Assembly (NCBI RefSeq): GCF_000520995.1
Contig: NZ_JACA01000007.1
Location: 1 to 64,000 of the forward strand
Direction: 5' to 3'
Length of the DNA stretch: 64,000 bases
Source of the DNA: Aquimarina macrocephali JAMB N27
Lineage (GTDB): Bacteria; Bacteroidota; Bacteroidia; Flavobacteriales; Flavobacteriaceae
Part shown: positions 16,697 through 25,632 of the stretch, one piece after another
Numbering within the stretch: the stretch's first letter is position 1
How the letters are laid out: the number at the start of each line of letters is the position of its first letter
Notes under the pieces: model-generated
Databases searched by the model: none
Told to the model about the DNA's origin: nothing
The model's input: the letters and a program-made list of their open reading frames with translations, nothing else
Made by a program: the position numbers and the translations under genes

Positions 16697-17146
16697 TTAT
16701 ACGCTTTGCTCATTTTCAGAATCTACTTCTATTTTTTGAACTAGTTCTTTTGCCCATGTAATGGCATCTCCAAGATTATCAAAGCTCTGGAAACTGTTTC
16801 GCATAAAGAGTTTTTCTATCAAAGAATTAAAAATCCCCCTGGAGGTATAACTTACCACGGCATATCCTCTTAGTTTATAGCCGTTTCTAAAAAACTTAAC
16901 CCAATCACTCGGTTTTACAGAATATAAGTTCACGCGGTTTGAGATATATACAATATCTTCACCATTATTATCATACAGATGGGCAAATTCTTCAGTAATG
17001 GGTTTGGCATGATCATCCCAGGTAAATAACACTCCTTCATTAATCTCTGCAACTACAAAAGTATCAAACAGGTAATAATTACCACTAGGGTAATTAAATT
17101 CATGTATTGCATCTTTGTAGAAAGGAGAATCTTTTATATATCCCAT
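16697..17146 (-). CDS. Hypothetical STAS/SpoIIAA-like protein
   Basis: This 149-residue soluble protein has the alternating pattern of SpoIIAA/STAS-like folds: YYLFDTFVVAEINEGVLFTW, EDIVYISNRVNLYSVKPSDW, YAVVSYTSRGIFN and SFDNLGDAITWAKELV. Similar uncharacterised proteins are common in flavobacteria. There is no catalytic motif and no operon partner. The family assignment rests on pattern only. Confidence 0.65.
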   Translation of the reverse strand: MGYIKDSPFYKDAIHEFNYPSGNYYLFDTFVVAEINEGVLFTWDDHAKPITEEFAHLYDNNGEDIVYISNRVNLYSVKPSDWVKFFRNGYKLRGYAVVSYTSRGIFNSLIEKLFMRNSFQSFDNLGDAITWAKELVQKIEVDSENEQSV

Positions 17147-17857
17147 AATATCTGTATATATTTTAAGCCCCTTTAAACGTTACATTATATAAGTTGTTGT
17201 GCTAGTTGTCTGTTTAGCTACTTTTTTTGATAAAATCCTTATCATTCTATGCTAAGAGAGGGCTCAACAACCTTGCTGTACTAAGCATTTCGAAGTACGT
17301 ATTCCTTCCAATTATTAAAATAACATACCCGAGGTAATTCTTTTTATAGTGTTCCCTAAATATACAACAGCCATAATATAATAATTAATCTGCAATCTGA
17401 AAAAACGACTTGCATATTTACTCCTTATTTATACTCATTATAATCATTTGTATCTTCTAATATAAAATCTAAATCTAAATCCACCGTTTCTGTATAAACA
17501 TAACTTTATATGGTGCTACCGTAGATGATCGAGTGTTTAATTTAAAGAACTTATCGAGGTTCTGTCTCAAAATAGTTCATTCCATAATCCAGCAATTAAT
17601 ATGCTTCGACAATAGGGTGATTGTGCCGCTCTTTGCATAAACTCTAGGTGTCAAGTAAATTATGATGTATAGCCAGTAGTATAAACATTTTCTTCAAAAT
17701 ACAGTACGTTATTTACTTGTTAATTCATCATTATGAATAGGTGAAATTTCCCCGTAAAATGAATTGCTTTCTTTACATATTCTTAAAATATAAACTGAAT
17801 ATTATCAGGCAGATAATTAGTTATTTAGTAGAAGTATTAACCAATAAATAATATAAA
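17147..17857. other. Long intergenic region
   Basis: This 711-bp stretch holds no ORF with supporting features. It should contain the divergent promoters of the STAS-like gene and the lipoprotein gene. The only marked element is the GGTGAAATTTCCCC motif at 17740-17753. I see no insertion-sequence remnant that I can name. Confidence 0.55.
17740..17753 (+). promoter_or_regulatory. Shared upstream motif, site 1
   Basis: GGTGAAATTTCCCC, preceded by ATTATGAATA, lies 105-118 nt before the lipoprotein start at 17858. Related sites lie upstream of the glycosyltransferase operon and of the lipoprotein at 45823. Confidence 0.5.
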
Positions 17858-18364
17858 ATGAAATTACACTCAAAAATCTTATCAAGTCTATTAGTATTCC
17901 TAGTATTATTTACCTCTTGTGAAACGAATACAGAACAACCAGAAATTGTTAAGACTAATCCATATTTGGAATTAGTGGGTACTGTAGAACATCGCCAGGC
18001 TACAGCAGAGGAATTAAGTAAACTTGTTCCTACTCAAGCTAAGGCTAATTGTACACTTCACGGAGATGAAGGATGTAGCGATGATGCCTCATCAGAGTTC
18101 GAGCGTTTTGTAAAAGAATGTACTACGTATCCTCGTATATGGCCACCAACAGGAGCTGTTTCTACACACTACAAAAGTATGATCTATTATGTTGACGGTG
18201 ATGGAGATATCAATTTAGATCACTATCAAGATGATCTACAGGCACACGTAAATCAATTAACTAGTTCTGCCGGAGCTGCTTTTATTAGTGCCAACATCGT
18301 ATTTTGGACATGCAATGAAAGAGAAAGTAATTCTTGTGTGTTAGCTTACTCAGTATACAGATAA
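17858..18364 (+). CDS. Lipoprotein, unknown function
   Basis: The protein has 168 residues. The lipoprotein signal MKLHSKILSSLLVFLVLFTSC places the mature Cys at residue 21. The mature part has paired cysteines (ANCTLHGDEGC, then KECTTY, WTCNERESNSC), suggesting disulfides outside the cytoplasm, and a YYVDGDGDINLDHYQDDL stretch that could bind calcium. I do not recognise a family. It is transcribed alone and ends in a strong terminator. Confidence 0.75.
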   Translation: MKLHSKILSSLLVFLVLFTSCETNTEQPEIVKTNPYLELVGTVEHRQATAEELSKLVPTQAKANCTLHGDEGCSDDASSEFERFVKECTTYPRIWPPTGAVSTHYKSMIYYVDGDGDINLDHYQDDLQAHVNQLTSSAGAAFISANIVFWTCNERESNSCVLAYSVYR

Positions 18365-18385
18365 AGAATTCACAGTATTGATAGT

Positions 18386-18424
18386 AAAGAAGCAGACTTC
18401 TATGTGAAGTCTGCTTCTTTTTAT
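18386..18424 (+). terminator. Rho-independent terminator
   Basis: A 15-bp perfect stem (AAAGAAGCAGACTTC) with a 5-nt loop and a following T-run lies 21 nt after the lipoprotein stop. Confidence 0.9.
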
Positions 18425-18456
18425 TTAGTGCTATGAGCATGCCTCTTTTTTGAACA

Positions 18457-19128
18457 TTACTTTTTCCAGTGTTTTAATACCTGATTGATATCTGATCGTA
18501 CTTCTTTTCGGATTTCTTTTTTACGTTTCCCTTTACCAAACTGATTGTCATAATTAGTTTCGGCATGTCGTATATGAGCTTCTACTGCAAGATCAATCAT
18601 TTTATCATCAAATTCCTTAGCATTTGCTGTACGTCCTACTCTACCACTATATTTCTCGCATGCATGTTTTGCTATATCAAACTCCCGTTTTGTTGGACAA
18701 TTAGGGTATCGTCTTCTAATAGCGATGGCGAAATTAATAATATATTCTTTGTCTTGTTGTTCTCGTACTATAGCTGCTTTTCTATTTTTTTCTGCACGGA
18801 TACCTTGATCTTTCTCACATTCTGTTTTTGCTTTCTCTATAGCAGTTTCTTCCACCAACTGCCCTTGTCGCTCATAGCGCTTTCGGCGTTGATTCCATGC
18901 CCATACTACTCCGCACAAGGTAGAATGTTTCCTGGATCTACGGGTCATTGCAGCATCTCCTGGCGGTAACAATACATACCCACCAAACGGAGAACAGCTA
19001 AAACAGGTTCCTTTGTGTTTTTCGCTTTCTGCAACAAATGATTTCCCAACAAGAATGCGTTTACCACATTGTATACATCGAAGTTTTTCTTTCTTCGTTA
19101 GAAATATATTCTGAGAAGTTGTAGCCAA
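18457..19128 (-). CDS. DUF2293 domain protein with zinc ribbon
   Basis: The protein has 223 residues. A four-cysteine zinc-binding segment opens it (CIQCGK at about 18-23, then CFSCSPFGGYVLLPPGDAAM). A basic region follows (TRRSRKHSTLCGVVWAWNQRRKRYERQGQLV). The DUF2293 signature comes after that: RRRYPNCPTKREFDIAKHAC, SGRVGRTANAKEFDD and AVEAHIRHAETNYDN. DUF2293 is widespread but uncharacterised. The basic, zinc-ribbon character suggests nucleic-acid binding, which is an inference. It is a single gene, convergent with the lipoprotein. Confidence 0.87.
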   Translation of the reverse strand: MATTSQNIFLTKKEKLRCIQCGKRILVGKSFVAESEKHKGTCFSCSPFGGYVLLPPGDAAMTRRSRKHSTLCGVVWAWNQRRKRYERQGQLVEETAIEKAKTECEKDQGIRAEKNRKAAIVREQQDKEYIINFAIAIRRRYPNCPTKREFDIAKHACEKYSGRVGRTANAKEFDDKMIDLAVEAHIRHAETNYDNQFGKGKRKKEIRKEVRSDINQVLKHWKK

Positions 19129-19352
19129 ATATAAATTGTTTTAGAAGGAGACGAAAATACATTTTTTAGTATTGAATTCATCTTAAAACATCACGTATAT
19201 TGATACATACACATTTTTGATGAAGGAACTTACAGTTGTTATAGAATGAATGACTAGAGATACCCGCAATGTTAAGTTTTTGATTTGCAAGACAAAAAGA
19301 AGTATCGGTACTCAAAAAAAGAGTACATTGGTATAAACACATATTGTCAATC

Positions 19353-19796
19353 ATGTTAGAACATATAGCACTAAAACTAGCTACCGAAGCAGACCTCTCT
19401 GCTATGGAACAGGTAGGAGATACCTTGTTTGATCACCCCATAAAAACAAATCGGGCCAAAGAATTTATAAATGATCCCAGACATCACATGGTATTAGGAT
19501 ATGATGGTACTCAAATTGTCGCAATGGCCTCGGGATTTCACTATGTCCATCCCGATAAAGATCCTGTATTCTTTATAGATGAAGTCTCTGTACTGGGTGA
19601 ATACCATAATAAAGGAATCGGACGCAAAATTACCAGGTATTTATGTGATTATGCAAAACAATTAGATTGTAAGGAAGCTTGGCTTGCAACAGAACATTCT
19701 AATACTGCAGCAAGAAAAGCCTATGCCGCTGCAGGCGGAATAGAAGACAAAGATCCTATTGTTCTTATTAATTTTGAACTAAAAAATGATGACTAA
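19353..19796 (+). CDS. GNAT-family N-acetyltransferase
   Basis: The protein has 147 residues from the ATG at 19353; a TTG three codons upstream is less likely. The GNAT acetyl-CoA-binding motif appears as VSVLGEYHNKGIGRKITRYL near residues 80-99, followed by CKEAWLATEHSNTAARKAYAAAGG. It would transfer an acetyl group from acetyl-CoA to an amine of unknown identity. The layout resembles aminoglycoside or polyamine GNATs, but the specificity cannot be read. It lies 64 nt upstream of the beta-lactamase-like gene and may be cotranscribed. Confidence 0.88.
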   Translation: MLEHIALKLATEADLSAMEQVGDTLFDHPIKTNRAKEFINDPRHHMVLGYDGTQIVAMASGFHYVHPDKDPVFFIDEVSVLGEYHNKGIGRKITRYLCDYAKQLDCKEAWLATEHSNTAARKAYAAAGGIEDKDPIVLINFELKNDD

Positions 19797-19860
19797 CACT
19801 ATCCATTATTATATTTACTAACTTTAAGCACATCAAACACAATCATCAATCAAATTCATC

Positions 19861-21687
19861 ATGAAAAAATTCGTATTCCTCTTCCCTGTCCTTTCTTTTT
19901 TTATGTCCTGCTCTACCACTCCCGAAGCGGTAATTGCACCCGATCACGTAAAGTTGGTAGAAACAAATCTTAGTCATCCCGTGTATATTAAAGGAGATTC
20001 GACATGGACTATAGAAGAACGTATGAAACATTACGGAGTTCCGGGAGTAAGCATTGCAGTTATTAAAGATTATAAGATCGATTGGATAAAAAGCTATGGT
20101 ATCACAGACAAGGAAACTAAATCTCCTGTCACGAATCAAACACTTTTTCAGGCAGGTTCTATTAGTAAGCCTGTAGCAGCATACGGAGCATTGACACTTG
20201 TAGAACAAGGTAAAATAGATCTTGATAAAGATGTAAATACCTATTTACAATCCTGGAAATTACCAGACAGTGAATTCACTAAAGAAAAGAAAGTTGCGCT
20301 CAAGCATCTTCTTAATCATTCTGGAGGACTAACCTTACATGGCTTTTTAGGGTACAGCCCTGATCTGCCTGTACCTACATTGGTACAAGTCTTAAACGGA
20401 GAATCTCCAGCCAATTCTGGGGCTATCTTTGTAGATAAAATCCCAGAAAAGAGTTTTCGATACTCTGGAGGAGGATATACAGTGATGCAACAAATGATGA
20501 TCGATGTAGCTCAAAAGCCATTTCCACAACTTATGAGTGAGTTGGTATTGCAGCCTTTACAAATGAGTAATAGTACATATGATCAACCCTTACAAAGTGA
20601 GCAATTTAAAATGGCAGCAACCGGTTATTTGCCAGATGGTTCTATGACCAAAGGGAAACGACATACTTATCCAGAAATGGCCGCAGCAGGACTATGGACT
20701 ACTGCAGAGGACCTGGGTAAATTTGCGGTTAATATACAGCAGACATTAAAAGGAGAAAGTAAAGCTGCATTATCCCAGGATATGACTACCAAAATGCTAA
20801 CTCCGTTTGTAGAAGATTTTAGTGGATTAGGCATCTTTATAAATAAAATGGAAGACGAAATCTACTTTGGCCACGGAGGCTGGGACGAAGGATTTTCAAG
20901 TGAAATGATAGCGCATAAAGATAAAGGGTACGGAGTGGTTGTATTAACCAATTCTAATCATCCTGATTTTATTTCAGAATTGATTCGATCGGTAGCACTT
21001 TCCTATTCATGGGATGATTTTGTACCAACGTATGAGAAAAAGGAGATGAATGCTGCTCAACTTAAAGAAATTAGTGGTCGATATCGTCTGCAAAACGATA
21101 ATTTGATCGAAATATACCACACTAATAATCAGTTATTCAAAAAAGACCTGGGCACAGAACCAGTAGCTTTATTTAAGGTATCTGATAGCACGTATATTAG
21201 TAGAGAAAAAAACCAACCTGTTCAGTTTACAACCGATGCAGAGAGTGGGCAATTAAATATGCTACTTATACATCCTATGAAAAAAACAGTTGAATCTACT
21301 CTGGTATTGATGAAAGAAGACGAAAAAATTCCTTTTGAATTCCTTGAAGAAGGTAATTTTGAAGAAGGTCTGAAAGCGTATCAGGAAGTGATGAAAACCA
21401 ATGCGGATGATCCAGCAGTTTCAGAAAACAATCTAAATCGATTAGGATATCGTTTTATGGGTATCGAAAACTTAAAGTTAGCACAAAATATATTTAAAGT
21501 CAATGTGCTACTCTATCCAGAGAGCTCTAATGTATATGACAGTTATGCTGAAGCCTGTATGAAAATCGGAGATCTGGATCTGGCCATTGAGAACTACAAA
21601 AAATCGTATAGCCTTAATGAGAAAAATACGAATGCACTAAACATGATCGAAAAAATAGAGCAGAAAAAGCAAAGTAATACCGAGTAA
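19861..21687 (+). CDS. Beta-lactamase-family serine hydrolase lipoprotein with C-terminal TPR
   Basis: The protein has 608 residues. It has a lipoprotein signal (MKKFVFLFPVLSFFMSCS) and a class C beta-lactamase/DD-peptidase-like domain. The domain shows the SxxK motif QAGSISKPVAAYG, the YxN-equivalent RYSGGGYTVMQ, and HGGWDEGFSS in place of KTG. After residue ~395 comes a beta domain, then TPR-like helices from about 495 (EEGNFEEGLKAYQEVMKT; YAEACMKIGDLDLAIENYKKSY). Such proteins are usually periplasmic or outer-membrane esterases or peptidases rather than antibiotic-resistance enzymes. The substrate is unknown. Confidence 0.88.
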   Translation: MKKFVFLFPVLSFFMSCSTTPEAVIAPDHVKLVETNLSHPVYIKGDSTWTIEERMKHYGVPGVSIAVIKDYKIDWIKSYGITDKETKSPVTNQTLFQAGSISKPVAAYGALTLVEQGKIDLDKDVNTYLQSWKLPDSEFTKEKKVALKHLLNHSGGLTLHGFLGYSPDLPVPTLVQVLNGESPANSGAIFVDKIPEKSFRYSGGGYTVMQQMMIDVAQKPFPQLMSELVLQPLQMSNSTYDQPLQSEQFKMAATGYLPDGSMTKGKRHTYPEMAAAGLWTTAEDLGKFAVNIQQTLKGESKAALSQDMTTKMLTPFVEDFSGLGIFINKMEDEIYFGHGGWDEGFSSEMIAHKDKGYGVVVLTNSNHPDFISELIRSVALSYSWDDFVPTYEKKEMNAAQLKEISGRYRLQNDNLIEIYHTNNQLFKKDLGTEPVALFKVSDSTYISREKNQPVQFTTDAESGQLNMLLIHPMKKTVESTLVLMKEDEKIPFEFLEEGNFEEGLKAYQEVMKTNADDPAVSENNLNRLGYRFMGIENLKLAQNIFKVNVLLYPESSNVYDSYAEACMKIGDLDLAIENYKKSYSLNEKNTNALNMIEKIEQKKQSNTE

Positions 21688-21861
21688 TTCCTTTTTTTGG
21701 ATACATATTCGAAAACTCAAATCTCTTAATAATAACATAATATTTATAAAAACTTAGCGTAACATATACCCATTTTCGGGTAATGTTCGTATGTTTAGCT
21801 ACAGTTTACTGCATATAGTTAACTACCCCATATATTATACGAACAGTATACTATAAACTAA

Positions 21862-23523
21862 ATGATTGCAAAACAAATATTTAAAACTACTTCTAAACCT
21901 GTTGGTTTATTCTTTTTTTTATTTTTTTCTCATCTAATTACTGGCTACGCTCAGAAATATGAGCTTACTGATAACGCACTAGAAAAAGAATACCTGGATG
22001 ACACAGTGCTTCTTGTTTTTGAAGATACAACAAGCTTATCTTTTGAACATATTAGTGCAGAAAACTTTCAACACCATTTTACATCGAGAAAAAATGGTTT
22101 TGCATATAATAGTAATGCGATCATCTGGCTAAAGTTTACAATAGAAAACACCTCGGATGTACGAAGAGATTTTGTAATCTTTTCTAATGATTGGGATGTA
22201 CAGTTTTTCACCAAAAACAAAGGAAACAGCTTTTTTACAGAACGCCAGGGCGTGCTACCTAATAACTTTAATAATAAGTTATATAGTGGCGAAAATGCAG
22301 ATGGTAAAATTCTGGATTACCTGCTCCCTAATACCAATAGAACGTATTATATAAAAATGCCCGGAGCCTTATACAATGTTTCCTTTAAAAGCTTTGATTT
22401 TGTATACATAAGTGATCGTGCAGTAGTAAAAGAAAAAGCATTATTTGATTTATGGAGTAGTAGCATCTATGTTGGAGTACTATTTCTGGTGTTGCTAGCC
22501 AATTTTTACCTTATGGTCACTGCATTTAAAAAGAGCTATATCTTTTATGCTTTTTATAGTATTAGTCATGTATTGTTTTTTACAGGGTATTATCAAATCC
22601 CAACCCTGCTATCATTTACCTGGCCAATTTCACATAGTATATTTCTTCCTATCACTGCTTCATTATATCTTCTATTTGTACATAACTATTTAAAGATTGA
22701 AAAATATAATAAGATCGTAAGTGGAATCTTTAAAGGCTATATCGTATTGGCTATACTGGCCGTAATACTGCTATTTTATCTTTCTCTTACCAATATGACC
22801 ACATATTATAGCGTATTACCAAAAGTAAATATCACCAATCTTATGTTTTTATTGGTGAGTACCTTTCTTATTATGGTAATCCCGGGGAAATTTAAATATT
22901 TTATTCTGCTCGGCACCTTGTTTATTGTTATTGGTGCAACTATCACCTGGATTACCCAATACAATGATGAAATGGTACAGACATTTTCATATTCTATTAC
23001 CGGAAATGCCATTGAAAAAATTATATTCTTATTTGGAATATTTTATCTCCACAACCAGGAACAAAATGCTGCCAGAGTTAAATTGCTTTCTACGCAAAAG
23101 CAATTAGAATTGAGTAAACAGCAGCTTAATAATTTCTCTAATTCAATACGAGAAAAAAATAAACTCATTGAAGCTTTTGAGCAACAAATTGAAAAATCAA
23201 CAAATACACTACCACAAAAAGAAGAAAACCTGCAACAGCTAACCAAATCTATTATACTTACAGAAGAAGATTGGGAAGGTTTTAAAAAACTATATGAAGA
23301 AGTACATCCAAATTTCTTTTATACGTTAAAATCTAAATACCCTAAATTAACCAATGCAGAGATTCGTATGATTGCATTGCTAAAACTTCATTTATCGAAT
23401 AAAGAAATTGCCGGCATGTTAGGAATCAATCCTGATAGCGTAGTCAAAACAAAATATCGTCTTAAGAAAAAGATATCCGACACAGAAAACATCGATATCG
23501 ATACCGTAATCGAAAGCTTATAG
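21862..23523 (+). CDS. 7TMR-DISM sensor with LuxR-type HTH
   Basis: The protein has 553 residues: a signal peptide (to about 30), a 7TMR-DISM extracellular beta domain (~35-185), seven membrane helices (~190-400), a coiled coil (~405-460) and a C-terminal LuxR/GerE helix-turn-helix (LTNAEIRMIALLKLHLSNKE, then IAGMLGINPDSVVKTKYRLK). This is a one-piece membrane receptor and DNA-binding protein common in Bacteroidota. The aerolysin-like lipoprotein gene begins 169 bp downstream on the same strand and is a natural candidate target. A TACCC-N6-GGGTA palindrome lies at about 21776 upstream. Confidence 0.88.
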   Translation: MIAKQIFKTTSKPVGLFFFLFFSHLITGYAQKYELTDNALEKEYLDDTVLLVFEDTTSLSFEHISAENFQHHFTSRKNGFAYNSNAIIWLKFTIENTSDVRRDFVIFSNDWDVQFFTKNKGNSFFTERQGVLPNNFNNKLYSGENADGKILDYLLPNTNRTYYIKMPGALYNVSFKSFDFVYISDRAVVKEKALFDLWSSSIYVGVLFLVLLANFYLMVTAFKKSYIFYAFYSISHVLFFTGYYQIPTLLSFTWPISHSIFLPITASLYLLFVHNYLKIEKYNKIVSGIFKGYIVLAILAVILLFYLSLTNMTTYYSVLPKVNITNLMFLLVSTFLIMVIPGKFKYFILLGTLFIVIGATITWITQYNDEMVQTFSYSITGNAIEKIIFLFGIFYLHNQEQNAARVKLLSTQKQLELSKQQLNNFSNSIREKNKLIEAFEQQIEKSTNTLPQKEENLQQLTKSIILTEEDWEGFKKLYEEVHPNFFYTLKSKYPKLTNAEIRMIALLKLHLSNKEIAGMLGINPDSVVKTKYRLKKKISDTENIDIDTVIESL

Positions 23524-23611
23524 CACTACTTTCTCTCTGTTTTATTGTTCTACACCTCCTCTCTTAAACCTTATTATTACTAGGTTTTTTAAATTGTCCA
23601 TGATTTTGTCC

Positions 23612-23645
23612 ACCCCAATTTCCGGGATTGGGTTGCTTTGTTTTA
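23612..23645 (+). terminator. Possible terminator after the 7TMR regulator
   Basis: CCCAAT (23614-23619) pairs with ATTGGG (23627-23632), followed by a T-rich tail. The short stem makes this weak. Confidence 0.4.
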
Positions 23646-23691
23646 TAGTTTAGCCAGAACAAAAACAAGTATACTAATCAAAACACAAATC

Positions 23692-25338
23692 ATGAAAATC
23701 AAGTATTTTAAATATGCCATTTACATATTCTTATCAGGTATCATAACATTGACTTCTTGTAGTAAAGATGATGAACCTGCTACACCAGAGTCAGAACAAC
23801 CCATATCTGATATTAATGAAGGAGATGGTATTAGTAAAGAAGATCTCGAAGCAAATAAAGGGGATATTGGGATAATCATAGATGCTCGTAATGTGGCAAA
23901 AAAAGGATATTCGCCCGCTACTGCGGAAGTAAAAATTGATGCTACTCAGGGAGAATATTCCAGGAGTCTGGTGTTAAATGAATTTACCAATGTAGCAAGT
24001 ATCTCATTTCCGATTGAAGATTTATCAGATGCAGCAGTTAATGAGCTTAAAGAAGGAGTTTCTGTTACAATAGATATCAAAGATAAAGATGGAAAAACAA
24101 TACAAATTGAAACTTTTACAAAAGTCTCTTTTCAAAAAAACGGTACCGCTCTAAAAATATCGGTTAATACATTGGCTGAAAAAAAGAAACCCATATCATT
24201 TAATTCAGCAATACCTTATCATTTTCAGGTAGTTGTAGATGGAGAATTATCAAATCTTGGTATTGCTATTTTAAAAAATTCTAGTGGCGATTTTTATTCT
24301 AGGTATATTAAAGATGCATTTAATGCAACAAATAAAATAAAAGCACAATATTATCTGTTCCCTGTACCAGGAAAAGAAGCTACATTCTATATTCGTGCAG
24401 TAGGGTCAAATCATTACTGGCGAACAATACAAGGTAATATTTATTCTTCTTTTGTATACGAAGAGTTAGCCAATCAAAATCTTGCTACCGAAGAACATGA
24501 ATTTATTATAGAAACGAATGATGATGGTAGCGTTTACATAAAAAACAACACACATGGATATATTTTAAGATCAAAAAATGCTAATGCTATTGATGGTCAT
24601 TTCATGAGCACAGGTTCTGAAGACCAATATTACCAACTTGCAAATCTAAGAATTGTCCCAGCTACCATACAATGGAAAATTGATTCTTTTGGAAAAACCG
24701 AATTTATGAAACCCATTCTTCCCGCAGCAGAAACCTCTTTTGGGTTTAATAGTACTCTGGTAAACTGTAGTCAAGGAACATTAGAACAAGAAGTCGGAGC
24801 AGAAATAAGTGAAGAATCAAGCACAACAATAGGATGGGAAGAATCTATAGAACTCTCCTCAGAAAGCACATATGAAGTATCTGCTTCTGTAGAAGCATCT
24901 GCTTCTGCCAAATTCTTTGGAGTTGGAGTTGATGTAACCACAACGGTCTCTACAGGATATAGCGTATCCAAAGGAATGACAACATCTAATACTGGATTTG
25001 GTGAAAATTCGGTATCAAAAACTCAAACTTTTTTTAGTAATCGTACCATAGAAGTATTACCAAAAACAGGAGTTCTTGTATATGATGCTTATCAAAGTTA
25101 TAAAAATGTAATTATACCTTTTGTACAACGCTATCGTGTTCGAGGTACAGATACTTCAACTAACGAAACGTTAACAGGAAATGAAATCGTATCTCAATTC
25201 AGTTTTAACAATTTTGATGGAGTAATTACAACAATAGGAAGTGATTTTGTTGAAATAACCGTAAGAGGAACCATGAAACTAGACAACCTTATAGAAACAC
25301 AAAGTAATGTTAAAGAAGTAACCACAACTTGTGATTAA
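23692..25338 (+). CDS. Aerolysin-like (beta-pore-forming) lipoprotein
   Basis: The protein has 548 residues from the ATG at 23692, with a lipobox (LSGIITLTSC). The frame opens 18 codons earlier, but that start would disrupt the signal. Residues ~40-200 form a beta domain, and ~200-340 look like a beta-trefoil or lectin-like domain (HEFIIETNDDGSVYIKNNTH, GYILRSKNANAIDGHF). The C-terminal ~200 residues have the long Ser/Thr-rich alternating strands of aerolysin/ETX-MTX2 proteins (SSTTIGWEESIELSSESTYE; VTTTVSTGYSVSKGM). Aerolysin-family proteins oligomerise and insert a beta barrel into target membranes. A toxin or predation role is inferred. Confidence 0.72.
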   Translation: MKIKYFKYAIYIFLSGIITLTSCSKDDEPATPESEQPISDINEGDGISKEDLEANKGDIGIIIDARNVAKKGYSPATAEVKIDATQGEYSRSLVLNEFTNVASISFPIEDLSDAAVNELKEGVSVTIDIKDKDGKTIQIETFTKVSFQKNGTALKISVNTLAEKKKPISFNSAIPYHFQVVVDGELSNLGIAILKNSSGDFYSRYIKDAFNATNKIKAQYYLFPVPGKEATFYIRAVGSNHYWRTIQGNIYSSFVYEELANQNLATEEHEFIIETNDDGSVYIKNNTHGYILRSKNANAIDGHFMSTGSEDQYYQLANLRIVPATIQWKIDSFGKTEFMKPILPAAETSFGFNSTLVNCSQGTLEQEVGAEISEESSTTIGWEESIELSSESTYEVSASVEASASAKFFGVGVDVTTTVSTGYSVSKGMTTSNTGFGENSVSKTQTFFSNRTIEVLPKTGVLVYDAYQSYKNVIIPFVQRYRVRGTDTSTNETLTGNEIVSQFSFNNFDGVITTIGSDFVEITVRGTMKLDNLIETQSNVKEVTTTCD

Positions 25339-25360
25339 TCTATCCTTGGTTTTTATTTTT

Positions 25361-25395
25361 AAAGCAGGACTGTATTAAATACAATCCTGCTTTCT
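25361..25395 (+). terminator. Rho-independent terminator
   Basis: AAAGCAGGACTGTAT (25361-25375) pairs with 25379-25393 with one mismatch, followed by TTCTTATTTTT. It lies 22 nt after the aerolysin-like gene. Confidence 0.8.
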
Positions 25396-25632
25396 TATTT
25401 TTGATAAATACCTCTCTCCTATTTATTTTCCTTAATACTAGTATCTGGTTATCATCTATGTATAGCCCCATAGAACTTGCATATGTACTTCTAGAGCTTT
25501 GAAATATGCTAAAACAATGATTAACCAAATCAGATTCATAATAATGATGTAACAATACCCCAAGGTAATCGTCCTATACATACACACCAATCATAAATAC
25601 ACATGGGGCACAGTATAGAACAGGATACTCAA

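Noticed and set aside
17520-17700. Remnant of an insertion sequence upstream of the 17858 lipoprotein
   Set aside because: There are no inverted ends, no transposase fragment in any frame and no target duplication.
23692-25338. Using the earlier start at 23638 for the aerolysin-like protein
   Set aside because: It would place 18 polar residues in front of a good lipoprotein signal.
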